60,867 bases of DNA from JAUMBM01 sp964441755 (GTDB taxonomy: Bacteria > Bacteroidota > Bacteroidia > Chitinophagales > Saprospiraceae). Made by a program: the position numbers and the translations under genes. Positions 1 through 9,453 of this stretch are shown piece by piece; the first letter of the stretch is position 1; each line of letters begins with the position of its first letter. Location of the stretch: the NCBI GenBank assembly GCA_964441755.1, contig CAYTVG010000019.1, positions 1 to 60,867 on the forward strand, in the 5' to 3' direction. The notes under the pieces are model-generated. The model worked only from the letters and a program-made list of their open reading frames with translations, was not told the origin of the DNA and made no database searches.

Positions 1-2620
1 CGTCGCTCAGGCCGTCGCCGTCGGTGTCGGCGTTATAGGGGTCGGTGCCGGCGGTTGCCTCGACGCCGTTGTTCAGGCCGTCAGCGTCGCAGTCGGCGGC
101 GGTCCATATAGCATTCGTTACTACGTAGCCTGTGTAGCCGGCTGCCTGCGCAGGATCGCAGGGATCAAGCGCGTCGCTGCTGTTTTGGGACTCTGTGCTG
201 TCGCTCAGGCCGTCGCCGTCGGTGTCGGCGTTGTAGGGGTCGGTGCCGGCGGTCGCCTCGACGCCGTTGTTAAGACCATCGCCATCGCAGTCGGCGGCGG
301 TCCATACGGTATTAGTTACCACATAGCCCGTGTAGCCGGCTGGCTGTGCGGGGTCGCAGGGATCAAGCGCGTCGCTGCTGTTTTGGGACTCTGTGTTGTC
401 GCTTAGGCCGTCTCCGTCGGTATCGGCGTTGTAGGGGTCGGTGCCGGCGGTTGCCTCGACGCCGTTGTTCAGGCCGTCAGCGTCGCAGTCGGCGGCAGTC
501 CATATAGCATTCGTTACTACGTAGCCCGTGTAGCCGGCTGGCTGTGCGGGGTCGCAGGGGTCAAGCGCGTCGCTGCTGTTTTGGGACTCTGTACCGTCGC
601 TCAGGCCGTCGCCGTCGGTGTCGGCGTTATAGGGGTCGGTGCCGGCGGTCGCCTCGACGCCGTTGTTCAGGCCGTCAGCGTCGCAGTCGGCGGCGGTCCA
701 TATAGCATTCGTTACTACGTAGCCTGTGTAGCCGGCTGCCTGCGCAGGATCGCAGGGATCAAGCGCGTCGCTGCTGTTTTGGGACTCTGTGTTGTCGCTT
801 AGGCCGTCTCCGTCGGTATCGGCGTTGTAGGGGTCGGTACCGGCAGTTGCCTCGACGCCGTTGTTAAGCCCGTCAGCGTCGCAGTCGGCGGCAGTCCATA
901 TAGCATTTGTTACTACGTAGCCCGTGTAGCCGGCTGGCTGCGAAGGATCGCAGGGATCAAGCGCGTCGCTGCTGTTTTGGGATTCTGTGCCGTCGCTCAG
1001 TCCGTCGCCGTCGGTGTCGGCGTTGTAGGGGTCGGTGCCGGCGGTCGCCTCGACGCCGTTGTTAAGACCATCGCCATCGCAGTCGGCGGCGGTCCATACG
1101 GTATTAGTTACCACATAGCCCGTGTAGCCGGCTGGCTGTGCGGGGTCGCAGGGATCAAGCGCGTCGCTGCTGTTTTGGGACTCTGTGCCGTCGCTTAGGC
1201 CGTCGCCGTCGGTGTCGGCGTTGTAGGGGTCGGTGCCGGCGGTTGCCTCGACGCCGTTGTTCAGGCCGTCAGCGTCGCAGTCGGCGGCAGTCCATATAGC
1301 ATTCGTTACTACGTAGCCCGTGTAGCCGGCTGGCTGTGCAGGGTCGCAGGGGTCAAGCGCGTCGCTGTTGTTTTGAGACTCTGTGCCGTCGCTCAGGCCG
1401 TCTCCGTCGGTGTCGGCGTTGTAGGGGTCGGTGCCGGCGGTCGCCTCGACGCCGTTGTTAAGACCATCGCCATCGCAGTCGGCGGCGGTCCATACGGTAT
1501 TAGTTACCACATAGCCCGTGTAGCCGGCTGGCTGTGCGGGGTCGCAGGGATCAAGCGCGTCGCTGCTGTTTTGGGACTCTGTGTTGTCGCTTAGGCCGTC
1601 TCCGTCGGTATCGGCGTTGTAGGGGTCGGTACCGGCAGTTGCCTCGACGCCGTTGTTGAGGCCATCGCCATCGCAGTCGGCGGCGGTCCATAGTGCATTC
1701 GTTACTACGTAGCCCGTGTAGCCGGCTGGCTGTGCGGGGTCGCAGGGATCAAGCGCGTCGCTGCTGTTTTGGGACTCTGTGTTGTCGCTCAGGCCGTCGC
1801 CGTCGGTGTCGGCGTTGTAGGGGTCGGTGCCGGCAGTTGCCTCGACGCCGTTATTCAGGCCGTCGCCGTCGCAGTCGGCGGCAGTCCATACGGCATTTGT
1901 TGATACGTAGCCTGTGTAGCCGGCTGCCTGCGCAGGATCGCAGGGGTCAAGCGCGTCGCTGCTGTTTTGGGACTCTGTGTTGTCGCCCAGGCCGTCGCCG
2001 TCGGTATCGGCGTTGTAGGGGTCGGTGCCGGCGGTCGCCTCGACGCCGTTGTTCAGGCCGTCAGCGTCGCAGTCTGCGGCAGTCCATATAGCATTCGTTA
2101 CTACGTAGCCCGTGTAGCCGGCTGGCTGTGCGGGGTCGCAGGGGTCGAGTGCGTCGCTGCTGTTTTGGGACTCTGTGTTGTCGCTCAGGCCGTCGCCGTC
2201 GGTGTCGGCGTTGTAGGGGTCGGTGCCGGCAGTTGCCTCGACGCCGTTGTTAAGGCCATCGCCATCGCAGTCGGCGGCAGTCCATACGGCATTCGTTACT
2301 ACGTAGCCCGTGTAGCCGGCTGGCTGCGCGGGGTCGCAGGGATCCAGCGCGTCGCTGCTGTTTTGGGACTCTGTGCCGTCGCTCAGGCCGTCGCCGTCGG
2401 TATCGGCATTGTAGGGGTCGGTGCCGGCGGTCGCCTCCACTCCGTTGTTCAGGCCGTCGCTGTCGCAGTCGGCGGCAGTCCATAGTGCATTCGTTACTAC
2501 GTAGCCCGTGTAGCCCGCTGCCTGCGAAGGGTCGCAGGGATCCAGCGCGTCGCTGTTGTTTTGGGATTCTGTGTTGTCGCCCAGGCCGTCGCCGTCGGTA
2601 TCGGCGTTGTAGGGGTCGGT
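1..2620 (-). repeat. 198-bp tandem repeat array (66-aa units)
   Basis: An anchor reading ttttgggactctgt on the plus strand recurs at 183, 381, 579, 777, 975, 1173, 1371 (one base changed), 1569, 1767, 1965, 2163, 2361 and about 2559, with a constant step of 198 bp. This gives about 13 units, and the array continues left of base 1. Because 198 is 66 codons, unit gain or loss keeps the frame. Units differ by a few mostly silent or conservative bases. Each encodes two Asp-rich loops, a PCDPAQPAGYTGY-like linker and a VWTAADCD-like segment. Degenerate partial units continue to about 3300. Confidence 0.95.
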
Positions 2621-5080
2621 GCCGGCGATAAACTCTGCACCGTTGCTCAGCCCGTCAGCGTCGCAGTCAGCGGCGATCCATACGGCATTCGTTGCTACAT
2701 AGCCCGTATAGCCCACTGCCTGCGCAGGGCTACAAGCATCATAAGGATCATCCCCGGCTGCCGCTTCAAGCCCGTTGGTCAGGCCGTCGCCATCGCAATC
2801 GGCCGCCGCCCATACAGGATTAGACGGCTCGTAAGCCGCATAGCCTGCCGCCTGCACAGGGCTGCAGGCATCAAAAGGATCACTGCCAGCCGTCACCTCA
2901 GCACCGTTGGACAGGCCATCGCCATCGCAGTCGGCCGCTGACCATACAGCATTGGCCGGATCGAAGGACGCCCCGCCGTAGGGCACACAAGGATTCAGGG
3001 CCTCTGTATCATCCGCATCGGCCAGCCCGTCACCATCGGTATCGGTATTGTAGGGATCCGTACCTGCCCCTGCCTCAGCGCCATTGTTCAGCCCGTCGCC
3101 ATCGCAGTCAGCCGCCGCCCAGATCGTATTGGCCGCCACATAGCCACTGTAGCCCGCCGGCTGCAGCGGGTCGCAGGCATCCAGCGGATCGCTGCCGCCC
3201 GTCACCTCAGCCCCGTCCGGCTGCCCGTCCCCGTCGGTATCGGCATTGTAGGCATCCGTACCCAGCGCCGCCTCCTGCGCATTGCCGAGTCCGTCAGCAT
3301 CACAATCGAAGGACACTGTAAGCGCATCGATCACCGCCGGGCAGGTACCCGCAGGATCGTCGGTCGTCAGACTCAGCGTAATCACCCCCGCCGCCAGATC
3401 GGCAGCACTGGGGGTATAGACCGTCGCCAGCGCCCCCGCATTGGCAAAGGTGCCCGTACCGCTGCTCGTCCAGCTCCCGCTGCCCGCCGAGCCGCCCACG
3501 CTGCCCGACAGCGTTACCTGTCCGCCCGCACAAGCCGTGAGCGTCTGGTCGGCCCCCGCCTGGGCGGTAGCCGGCGGACTGAAAGTAATCAGCAGCACAT
3601 CGCTCACCGCAGGGCAAGGGCCCGCAGGGTCATTGGTCGTGAGCGTCAGCGCCACGCTGCCGGCCGCCACATCGGCAGCAGCCGGCATATAGGTCGTCGA
3701 CAGGGCCGCCGCATCGGCAAAACTCCCGCCGCCGGCGCTCGTCCAACTGCCACTGACAGCGCCACCGCCTATACTGCCCGACAAGCTTACCGAAGTATCA
3801 TCAACACATATCGTAAGATCTGCCCCTGCATTGGCGGTCACCGCCGGTACCGACAGCACCGAAGCCGTATCTGAAGCCACCGAGCAGCCACTGGCCACCA
3901 CCGTTGACAGCACATAATAGCCGCTGCCGGCCGGCAAACCCGACCAGCGGAGCGTATCCCCCGTACCCGGCAGCGGCGCCTGCACAGGAATGTCGGCAGC
4001 ATTGTACAACTGATAAAGCACCCCCGTAAGCGAAGAGTCGTAGGTCATGCTGCCATCGCCCCCGGGCGAAGCACAGATGGTGCTGCCCGTAAGCGTAAAC
4101 ACAGGCGTGCAGAGAAAACCAAATGTATACGCCAGGTACATGTCCGGAATGAGCGGCTCCGACTCCACACTACCGCTGCCCCCCAATGTGCCGGTCGTCG
4201 CCACATTGCCCAGATTTACCCAGCGATGACCATCCCAGCCGGCTACAAAAAGCTGGGAAAGATCGTTTATGTTAGCCTCCAGCCCGCTGTCCGTATCAAA
4301 ATGCAGGCGAATGCTGGTCGTAGCACTACCGTTGACATCCCAGTACTCCAGGGTAGATACCCCGCCCAGACTCCCGTCGATGGAATCGGTATCAAAAGGC
4401 GCCCCGGCCGGCAAGCTGGCGCTGCCCGGGTGACCCGAAAAATAGGCAGCACTGAAGTCCGTGCTGCAGTCGCCCACCACCCCCAGCGGCTGCAGCTTGC
4501 TGCCATCGCCCACGGGCAGACTAAAGTAGCCATCACCCGACCAGGCCGCATAGCCATTGACATGCCGGCCGGCCGTCGCCCCGCTGTAACTACCGCCTAT
4601 CCAGTGCAGGCGATGCGCCGGCTGGCTCCTGTCGGTCGTCACCAGGCCCGCCAGCCAGCCAAAAGAATGCACGATCTGCCACTCATTGGCCAGCACAATA
4701 TCGCGCGACAAAGTCACCGCATGCATACTCAACGGACTCGCCCCCCCGATGGTCGTGAGCGACTGACTGCCATCAAACACATTGAGCCCGCTGCTGCCGG
4801 CAGCAGGATCACAGGGGCCCGGGTAGAGCGCCGTACAGAGAACCCCCTCCCCCGAGAAGCCCCCCTCATTGACCAGGCTGGTCACCCCCCGATACTCAAC
4901 GACCCCCCGATTGATAAAAACGCCGCCGGGATTCACCAGCAGCTGCGACTCCCCGATGATCGTCAGTTCGTTATTCCACTCACACTCATTGACAATATAC
5001 TGCCCCCTGAGCGGCAGCGCCCAGAGCAACAGCCCCGGCAGCCACCAACCATACCAGGTGATTCGTCCAGCATTTTTCAT
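1..5080 (-). CDS. Giant secreted repeat protein, 5' part (3' end beyond window)
   Basis: The reading frame starts at ATG 5080 and stays open to the left edge, at least 1693 codons, so the C-terminus is outside the window. Residues 1 to about 27 form a signal peptide (hydrophobic core LLLWALPL, then RGQ). Residues 28-330 resemble the N-terminal part of other Bacteroidota surface proteins (segments such as EYWDVNGSA and VAGWDG). About 395-590 holds two Ig/PKD-like domains with repeated GSWTS and PAAADVAAG motifs. From about 595 there are thrombospondin-type-3-like Asp-rich units, degenerate at first and then, from about 820, near-identical 66-residue repeats. Each repeat has DCDGDGLNNG and DTDGDGLSD calcium-binding-type loops and two cysteines. 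Export by the type IX system is inferred; the expected C-terminal sorting domain cannot be checked. The gene lies 66 bp downstream of a thioredoxin-family gene on the same strand. Long plus-strand frames over the repeats are shadows. Confidence 0.9.
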   Translation of the reverse strand, partial: MKNAGRITWYGWWLPGLLLWALPLRGQYIVNECEWNNELTIIGESQLLVNPGGVFINRGVVEYRGVTSLVNEGGFSGEGVLCTALYPGPCDPAAGSSGLNVFDGSQSLTTIGGASPLSMHAVTLSRDIVLANEWQIVHSFGWLAGLVTTDRSQPAHRLHWIGGSYSGATAGRHVNGYAAWSGDGYFSLPVGDGSKLQPLGVVGDCSTDFSAAYFSGHPGSASLPAGAPFDTDSIDGSLGGVSTLEYWDVNGSATTSIRLHFDTDSGLEANINDLSQLFVAGWDGHRWVNLGNVATTGTLGGSGSVESEPLIPDMYLAYTFGFLCTPVFTLTGSTICASPGGDGSMTYDSSLTGVLYQLYNAADIPVQAPLPGTGDTLRWSGLPAGSGYYVLSTVVASGCSVASDTASVLSVPAVTANAGADLTICVDDTSVSLSGSIGGGAVSGSWTSAGGGSFADAAALSTTYMPAAADVAAGSVALTLTTNDPAGPCPAVSDVLLITFSPPATAQAGADQTLTACAGGQVTLSGSVGGSAGSGSWTSSGTGTFANAGALATVYTPSAADLAAGVITLSLTTDDPAGTCPAVIDALTVSFDCDADGLGNAQEAALGTDAYNADTDGDGQPDGAEVTGGSDPLDACDPLQPAGYSGYVAANTIWAAADCDGDGLNNGAEAGAGTDPYNTDTDGDGLADADDTEALNPCVPYGGASFDPANAVWSAADCDGDGLSNGAEVTAGSDPFDACSPVQAAGYAAYEPSNPVWAAADCDGDGLTNGLEAAAGDDPYDACSPAQAVGYTGYVATNAVWIAADCDADGLSNGAEFIAGTDPYNADTDGDGLGDNTESQNNSDALDPCDPSQAAGYTGYVVTNALWTAADCDSDGLNNGVEATAGTDPYNADTDGDGLSDGTESQNSSDALDPCDPAQPAGYTGYVVTNAVWTAADCDGDGLNNGVEATAGTDPYNADTDGDGLSDNTESQNSSDALDPCDPAQPAGYTGYVVTNAIWTAADCDADGLNNGVEATAGTDPYNADTDGDGLGDNTESQNSSDALDPCDPAQAAGYTGYVSTNAVWTAADCDGDGLNNGVEATAGTDPYNADTDGDGLSDNTESQNSSDALDPCDPAQPAGYTGYVVTNALWTAADCDGDGLNNGVEATAGTDPYNADTDGDGLSDNTESQNSSDALDPCDPAQPAGYTGYVVTNTVWTAADCDGDGLNNGVEATAGTDPYNADTDGDGLSDGTESQNNSDALDPCDPAQPAGYTGYVVTNAIWTAADCDADGLNNGVEATAGTDPYNADTDGDGLSDGTESQNSSDALDPCDPAQPAGYTGYVVTNTVWTAADCDGDGLNNGVEATAGTDPYNADTDGDGLSDGTESQNSSDALDPCDPSQPAGYTGYVVTNAIWTAADCDADGLNNGVEATAGTDPYNADTDGDGLSDNTESQNSSDALDPCDPAQAAGYTGYVVTNAIWTAADCDADGLNNGVEATAGTDPYNADTDGDGLSDGTESQNSSDALDPCDPAQPAGYTGYVVTNAIWTAADCDADGLNNGVEATAGTDPYNADTDGDGLSDNTESQNSSDALDPCDPAQPAGYTGYVVTNTVWTAADCDGDGLNNGVEATAGTDPYNADTDGDGLSDSTESQNSSDALDPCDPAQAAGYTGYVVTNAIWTAADCDADGLNNGVEATAGTDPYNADTDGDGLSD

Positions 5081-5146
5081 AGCGATTACAATTTGTCCAC
5101 AACTGCCTCGGCAGTCTTCGGGCGTTCCTGTGTCTATACTATATAT

Positions 5147-6499
5147 TTACAGCCGCGACAACACCGCCTGCACAGCAGCGGTCCGCAGCACGATCTGTCC
5201 TTTCTCATCCAGCAAAAAAAGCGTGGGCGTCCCCACCACCCCATAGCGCCGGAAGTTGACCCCCGCCATGCCCTGCTCATCGCAGAACTTATCCGGCCAG
5301 GGGTGGCCGGCGGCCGTTTCTTCAAAAACCTGACGGTCCGTATCCGCTGAAATGGCCAGCAGCCGCACCCCTTTTTCCCGCAGCAGCCCGTAGCTGCCCT
5401 GCAGCTCCGTCAGGCTGCTCTCGCAGGGGCCGCAGCCGCTTTGGTAAAAAAGCAGCAGGCTGTAGCGGTCCGACAGCTCGCCGCTGCGCAGAATGTTTAC
5501 CGCATAGCCTTCCTCCGTAGCCGCCAGCCGCGCAAAAATCAGGTCGGGCGCCTGCTCGCCCGCCTGCAGGGCCGCAAACTGCGCCAACAGGCCATCGCTG
5601 CGCAGCAGCTTGCCGCTGGCTTTGATCTCCGGCCCCAGGGCCGTCAGCAGGCTGTCTTTGCCTTCTTTCACAAAATAGCGGGCCATGTATTCGCAAAAAG
5701 AGGTGTACATCTCCGCCTCCGGCAGCCGCGCCAGGATGCGGCGCGCGCTGGCCAGCAGGGCCGCGTCGCTGCGGATCGACAAGCTGTGCATCTGCACCCA
5801 GTTGTAGATCACCCCGCTCCAGTGGTAGCTGGTGTAAAGCGCTTCCCACGGCAGCCGGCGGCTGAGGTAGTCGTCCACTTCCGCCGCCTTGTCGGGCTCG
5901 CTCTGCTCCAGCTCGCTGCCGATGCCGCGGGTCAGGTCTACGATTTCGCGAAAGCGGGCGGCATAGAGCGGCGAGGCGGCGAGGCGGGCGCGGTGCGCCG
6001 CCCAGCTGCGCGCCAGCTCTTTTTTTTCCGCCGCCGCTGCCGCGTAGAGCGGATGCCCGGGCGCGTAGGCGCGCTCCAGCATGCGGATAGCCTCATGCTG
6101 CTGCAGCAACTGCTCCTGCTCGCGGTGGTTGCGCCGCAGGAAGTCATTTTCGGCGGAGCCGGTATAGATGATGTTGTCGTCATTGGGCTGGTCCGACAGG
6201 CATTCGACGGAGAAGTTTTCGTTGTTGAGGATCATGTCGATGCCGCCGCCTTCGCGCAGCATCCAGCGCGCCATGCCGCGGTAGCCCTGCCGCGCCGGCG
6301 GTATGCGCAGCAGCACCCGCCCGTCGGGCGGGATGATGCCGCTGAGGACGGTGTCCTGCGACTGGGCGCGCAAAAAGAGCAGGTCCCACTGCTTGCCCGC
6401 AAAGTGGGGGAAGTGCAGCTGGATGTCCTGGGCGGTGGCGGGCAGGAAGAGGACGAGCAACAGTGCACTGAACAGGGATTTTGTTTGCATTATTTTCAT
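5147..6499 (-). CDS. TlpA/ResA-like thioredoxin-family protein, exported
   Basis: 450 residues from ATG 6499 (a second ATG at 6490 is also possible). A signal peptide (SLFSALLLVLFLPATAQ) points to the periplasm. Residues 25-320 form the variable N-terminal part seen in Bacteroidota thioredoxin-like proteins (DUF4369/DUF5106 type). The last 120 residues are a thioredoxin fold with a CGPC active site near residue 355 after LLLFYQSG, and the cis-proline loop VGTPTLFLLDEKG. By family it should reduce or isomerise disulfides of exported proteins. It directly precedes the giant repeat protein, whose units carry two Cys each, so that protein is a plausible client (inference). A plus-strand open frame across it is a shadow. 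Confidence 0.88.
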   Translation of the reverse strand: MKIMQTKSLFSALLLVLFLPATAQDIQLHFPHFAGKQWDLLFLRAQSQDTVLSGIIPPDGRVLLRIPPARQGYRGMARWMLREGGGIDMILNNENFSVECLSDQPNDDNIIYTGSAENDFLRRNHREQEQLLQQHEAIRMLERAYAPGHPLYAAAAAEKKELARSWAAHRARLAASPLYAARFREIVDLTRGIGSELEQSEPDKAAEVDDYLSRRLPWEALYTSYHWSGVIYNWVQMHSLSIRSDAALLASARRILARLPEAEMYTSFCEYMARYFVKEGKDSLLTALGPEIKASGKLLRSDGLLAQFAALQAGEQAPDLIFARLAATEEGYAVNILRSGELSDRYSLLLFYQSGCGPCESSLTELQGSYGLLREKGVRLLAISADTDRQVFEETAAGHPWPDKFCDEQGMAGVNFRRYGVVGTPTLFLLDEKGQIVLRTAAVQAVLSRL

Positions 6500-6797
6500 G
6501 CGTATGTGTGGCTTGCTTTTTTATTACAAAAGGCAGGCACCGCCTGCGGTGATTTTAACAATGCTCCTTGCAACTGCGGGTGAATTATGCATAAGCTTGC
6601 TGTTCATTTACTTACAACGTGATTGTTGCTGCGTTTGGCTGTCAACTGATTTGTACCCGCTCTCCTGCACTTTGAGCAGCCGCCGGCTGCAGAGCAGCAG
6701 GGCGCTCTCCCCACAGGCCGTCCCAAAGACGCCTTGCTTGCTGCGTCGGACAGGATGGCCATCTTCCTGCACCGGCTTCTCTGCTGTTGTCATTTTT

Positions 6798-6821
6798 AAA
6801 AAAATTTGACCGCTTCGCGGT
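6798..6821 (-). terminator. Rho-independent terminator of the two-domain FISUMP gene
   Basis: On the minus strand ACCGC-GAA-GCGGT forms a short perfect stem, followed by CAAA and seven T. It lies about 80 bp after the stop of the gene ending at 6904. Confidence 0.7.
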
Positions 6822-6827
6822 GGTGGA

Positions 6828-6873
6828 AAGCTGATTGCTGTATGCCGGAGCCTGCAGCAATCGGCTTTTTTTA
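6828..6873 (+). terminator. Terminator-like hairpin oriented for plus-strand transcription
   Basis: Arms AAGCTGATTGCTG (6828-6840) and CAGCAATCGGCTT (6854-6866) pair with one mismatch and lead into a T tract at 6866-6873. No plus-strand gene lies to its left, so it would end an antisense or unannotated transcript, or serve only as an RNA stem for the minus-strand gene. Confidence 0.5.
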
Positions 6874-6903
6874 TTTAAATTGTCGAATAGATAAATTGTC
6901 GGA

Positions 6904-9453
6904 TTATTCTGCTACACACCGCAAGGAGAATCCGCTGGCGCGATTGAAGGTGAACATGGAGGTGACACTGCTGCTGAAGTACAGGTACAGCGCATCGCTG
7001 CCACTCTCCGTACTACTCCAGTAGCTGCCGACGCTGCCCCGGCCGTCCAACTGGCCACTTCTGCTCCGATAGCCGGTCGCTGGTAAAAATAAAGACTGCC
7101 CGAACATATAGCCCGTTCCATAGTTAGTTGAACTGGCTGTCCAGCTTCCCACCGACGTCCGAGGGTTCAGCGTAGTATTTAACAAGCCCGACGTTCCCAA
7201 CTGAGCAGCCGTCGGTACACGCCAACCTGCCGGGCAGGGATCATTGACCGTCTTGCTGCCATCTACCCACGCACCGTTGGCTGCAGCGGTATCACTCCAG
7301 CCTGTAATTTGTCCACCATTGTTATTGGCTGTCGTATTACCCCAGGGAGCAGCAGCCCCATACACCGGACTGCTACAGGGATCAGGGGCATAAATACCAT
7401 CCCGTCCAAAGCAGGTCGGATTGCGACCCCACTGGTAGTAATTCCCGTTCAGCTCCCAACTGGGCGTGAAGGGGTCTGCGCTTGTATTGGCGCCCAGGTT
7501 ATGGCACATAAACTGCTTCCATACGCCGGCGGCCACAAAGGCGCCGCAGTTACCGACAGTTAGCGTAGCCACTGTGAGGCTGAACGTACAGCTATGTCCC
7601 CCTATATTGACTGCGAAGCTGGCTATCCCCGGCCCAGAAGGTATACCTGTGATGACAAATAGCAAACTACCACTGCCTATGGCAAAGGCGCCCGGACTGA
7701 GGGTGGCTGTAAGACCCGTCACCCCGCTTGAACTGATTACCTGCCCGCTGTAGGTGCCGCCATTACCTCCTGTATAGGGCAGGCTGCTGCTCGCACTATT
7801 GGCAATACCTGCCGTCAGTGTACCAATGTTAGAAGCATCCCCACAATTGAGGCTGCTGATGGTAGCCGCTGCCAACACCGGTAAGTTGACTGTACAGCTC
7901 TGACCGCCGATACTCAATTCAAAGCTGGCTGTACCGACGGCAGCGGGTATACCTGTAATTGTATACGTAATAGTACCAAAACTTCTTAAAGTACCCGCAT
8001 CCAGCACGGCTGTCAAGCCAGTTACACCGGTAGAACTTACCGACTGGCTGCTGTAAATTCCTCCATTACCACCAGAGTAAGGTATGATAATGCTAACACC
8101 ACTGGTAGCTACATTTACAACGGGCCTGCCAACGTTGGAAGAACCGGTACAATCCAAACCCGTGAGCGTAGCCGGAGGAGGCTCTGCGACACACCGCAAG
8201 GAGAACCCACTGGTGCGAATGTAGGAGTTCGTGTTTAAGCTATTGTTATAGAAGCCTATGGACTTCGCACTGTTGATGCTCTCCGAACTACTCCAGTAGT
8301 TGCCGCTGTAGCCCCGGGAGAACAGCAAACCATTGAAGTTTGACCGTTGGCCGGCGGCAGCCGGCAAAAACAAAAACTGTCCAAACCTGTAGCCCACGCT
8401 GTAGTTGGTTGTACTAGTCGTCCATACACCTACCAACATTCTGGGGTTAAGCCAATCAGTCCACAATGAGAACAATTGATCAAACGTCGGTACCCGCCAG
8501 CCAGTCGGGCAGGGATCATTGACTGTCTTGCTGTCATCTAGCCACGCACCGTTCGCCGCAGAAGTCGTACTCCAGCCTGTGATAGCCCCCGCATTGTCGT
8601 TGCCCGTCGTATTACCCCAGGGACCTGCTGCCCCATAGACCGGACTGCTGCAGGGGTTGGCGGCATCGACATCATCCCGTCCAAAACAGGTCGGATTGCG
8701 TCCCCACTGGTAGTAATTCCCGTTCAGTTCCCAACTGGGGATGAAGGGATTTGCCTGGGTGTTGGCCCCCAGATTATGGCACATAAATTCCCACCAAACA
8801 CCACTGGCTACGTAGGCGCCACAACCGGCAATGACCGGCAGACTAAGACTGCAATCTTGTCCGCCTATGCTCAGTGCAAAAGTGGCAACGCCTTCTTCGG
8901 TAGGTGTGCCGGTGATGCTACAGCTGATATTACCCGTATCGTAACTGAATCTTCCTGCACTTATAGTAGCTGTCAAGCCCGTCACGCCTGTAGAGGCTAC
9001 CGTCTGACTGCTGTAGAAGCCCCCGCTGGCTCCGGTATAGGGTATGGACAGACTGAGATCCGAAACAGGGTTGTTTTTAATAAGAGAGATAATCCCGGTG
9101 GCAGCCCCACAATCGATGGTAGCCACTTCTCCGGCCAGTGCGAACAGACAATTCCAGTCCGGGTTACCGGGCGTTCCGGCGTTTATCTCCACGCAGCCGA
9201 GACTGGTATTGTAAATCATAAGTCCGACAGCAGGATTGGCGATGGCTGTACGCTGAGCAGTGGTCATGCGCGGAATCAAGACCCCCTTGTCATTGCTCTG
9301 AAGATTCAGGATAGCGCTGGGATCCGCTACGGAACCACCGATGGCATTTTGTGCCTGTAGCTGTCCGGCCTGACAAGCGAGAATTACGGACAGGAGCAAT
9401 CCCCAAAGGCTGATCCGGAGGGGTAGAATTTTCTTGTGTAAGCTGTGTATCAT
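6904..9453 (-). CDS. Secreted protein with two FISUMP domains and three Ig-like modules
   Basis: 849 residues from ATG 9453, with a signal peptide ending near LQAQN. Residues 36-100 carry the GVLIPRMTTAQRTAI segment common at the start of Bacteroidota surface proteins. Three modules of about 95 residues follow (IPYTGGNGG and STGVTGLTA motifs, ending in SIGGQ-C). Two Fibrobacter succinogenes major paralogous (FISUMP, TIGR02145-type) domains lie at about 211-430 and 635-849. Each begins CGAxVAxGVW...FMCHNLGAN, contains GNYYQWGRNPTCFGRD and WRVPT, and ends SLRCVAE. The order Ig-FISUMP-Ig-Ig-FISUMP implies internal duplication. Function is unknown beyond probable surface exposure. No typical T9SS sorting domain follows the second FISUMP. 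It is the first of three paralogs in a row. Confidence 0.88.
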   Translation of the reverse strand: MIHSLHKKILPLRISLWGLLLSVILACQAGQLQAQNAIGGSVADPSAILNLQSNDKGVLIPRMTTAQRTAIANPAVGLMIYNTSLGCVEINAGTPGNPDWNCLFALAGEVATIDCGAATGIISLIKNNPVSDLSLSIPYTGASGGFYSSQTVASTGVTGLTATISAGRFSYDTGNISCSITGTPTEEGVATFALSIGGQDCSLSLPVIAGCGAYVASGVWWEFMCHNLGANTQANPFIPSWELNGNYYQWGRNPTCFGRDDVDAANPCSSPVYGAAGPWGNTTGNDNAGAITGWSTTSAANGAWLDDSKTVNDPCPTGWRVPTFDQLFSLWTDWLNPRMLVGVWTTSTTNYSVGYRFGQFLFLPAAAGQRSNFNGLLFSRGYSGNYWSSSESINSAKSIGFYNNSLNTNSYIRTSGFSLRCVAEPPPATLTGLDCTGSSNVGRPVVNVATSGVSIIIPYSGGNGGIYSSQSVSSTGVTGLTAVLDAGTLRSFGTITYTITGIPAAVGTASFELSIGGQSCTVNLPVLAAATISSLNCGDASNIGTLTAGIANSASSSLPYTGGNGGTYSGQVISSSGVTGLTATLSPGAFAIGSGSLLFVITGIPSGPGIASFAVNIGGHSCTFSLTVATLTVGNCGAFVAAGVWKQFMCHNLGANTSADPFTPSWELNGNYYQWGRNPTCFGRDGIYAPDPCSSPVYGAAAPWGNTTANNNGGQITGWSDTAAANGAWVDGSKTVNDPCPAGWRVPTAAQLGTSGLLNTTLNPRTSVGSWTASSTNYGTGYMFGQSLFLPATGYRSRSGQLDGRGSVGSYWSSTESGSDALYLYFSSSVTSMFTFNRASGFSLRCVAE

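Larger units (their letters stand above)
6500..6903. other. Intergenic region with two hairpins
   Basis: 404 bp between the thioredoxin gene start and the end of the first FISUMP gene, both on the minus strand. It holds a minus-strand terminator (6798-6821), a plus-strand terminator-like hairpin (6828-6873) and presumably the thioredoxin promoter. No convincing TAnnTTTG element was found on the minus strand. The short open frames here show no recognisable protein. Confidence 0.6.

Noticed and set aside
185..2485. Series of plus-strand open frames (MGLCAVAQAVAVGVG-like) across the repeat array
   Set aside because: They are the antisense of the Asp-rich repeats. They recur with the repeat period and end at the same place in each unit. 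The minus-strand frame is continuous and starts with a signal peptide.
1..2620. CRISPR array
   Set aside because: The repeats are 198 bp with no short repeat/unique spacer pattern, and they encode protein.
4226..6583. Plus-strand open frames of 374 and 380 codons
   Set aside because: They lie opposite the giant protein's N-terminus and the thioredoxin gene, both of which have recognisable motifs. The frames have low-complexity Arg/Gln/Ala composition typical of GC-rich shadows.
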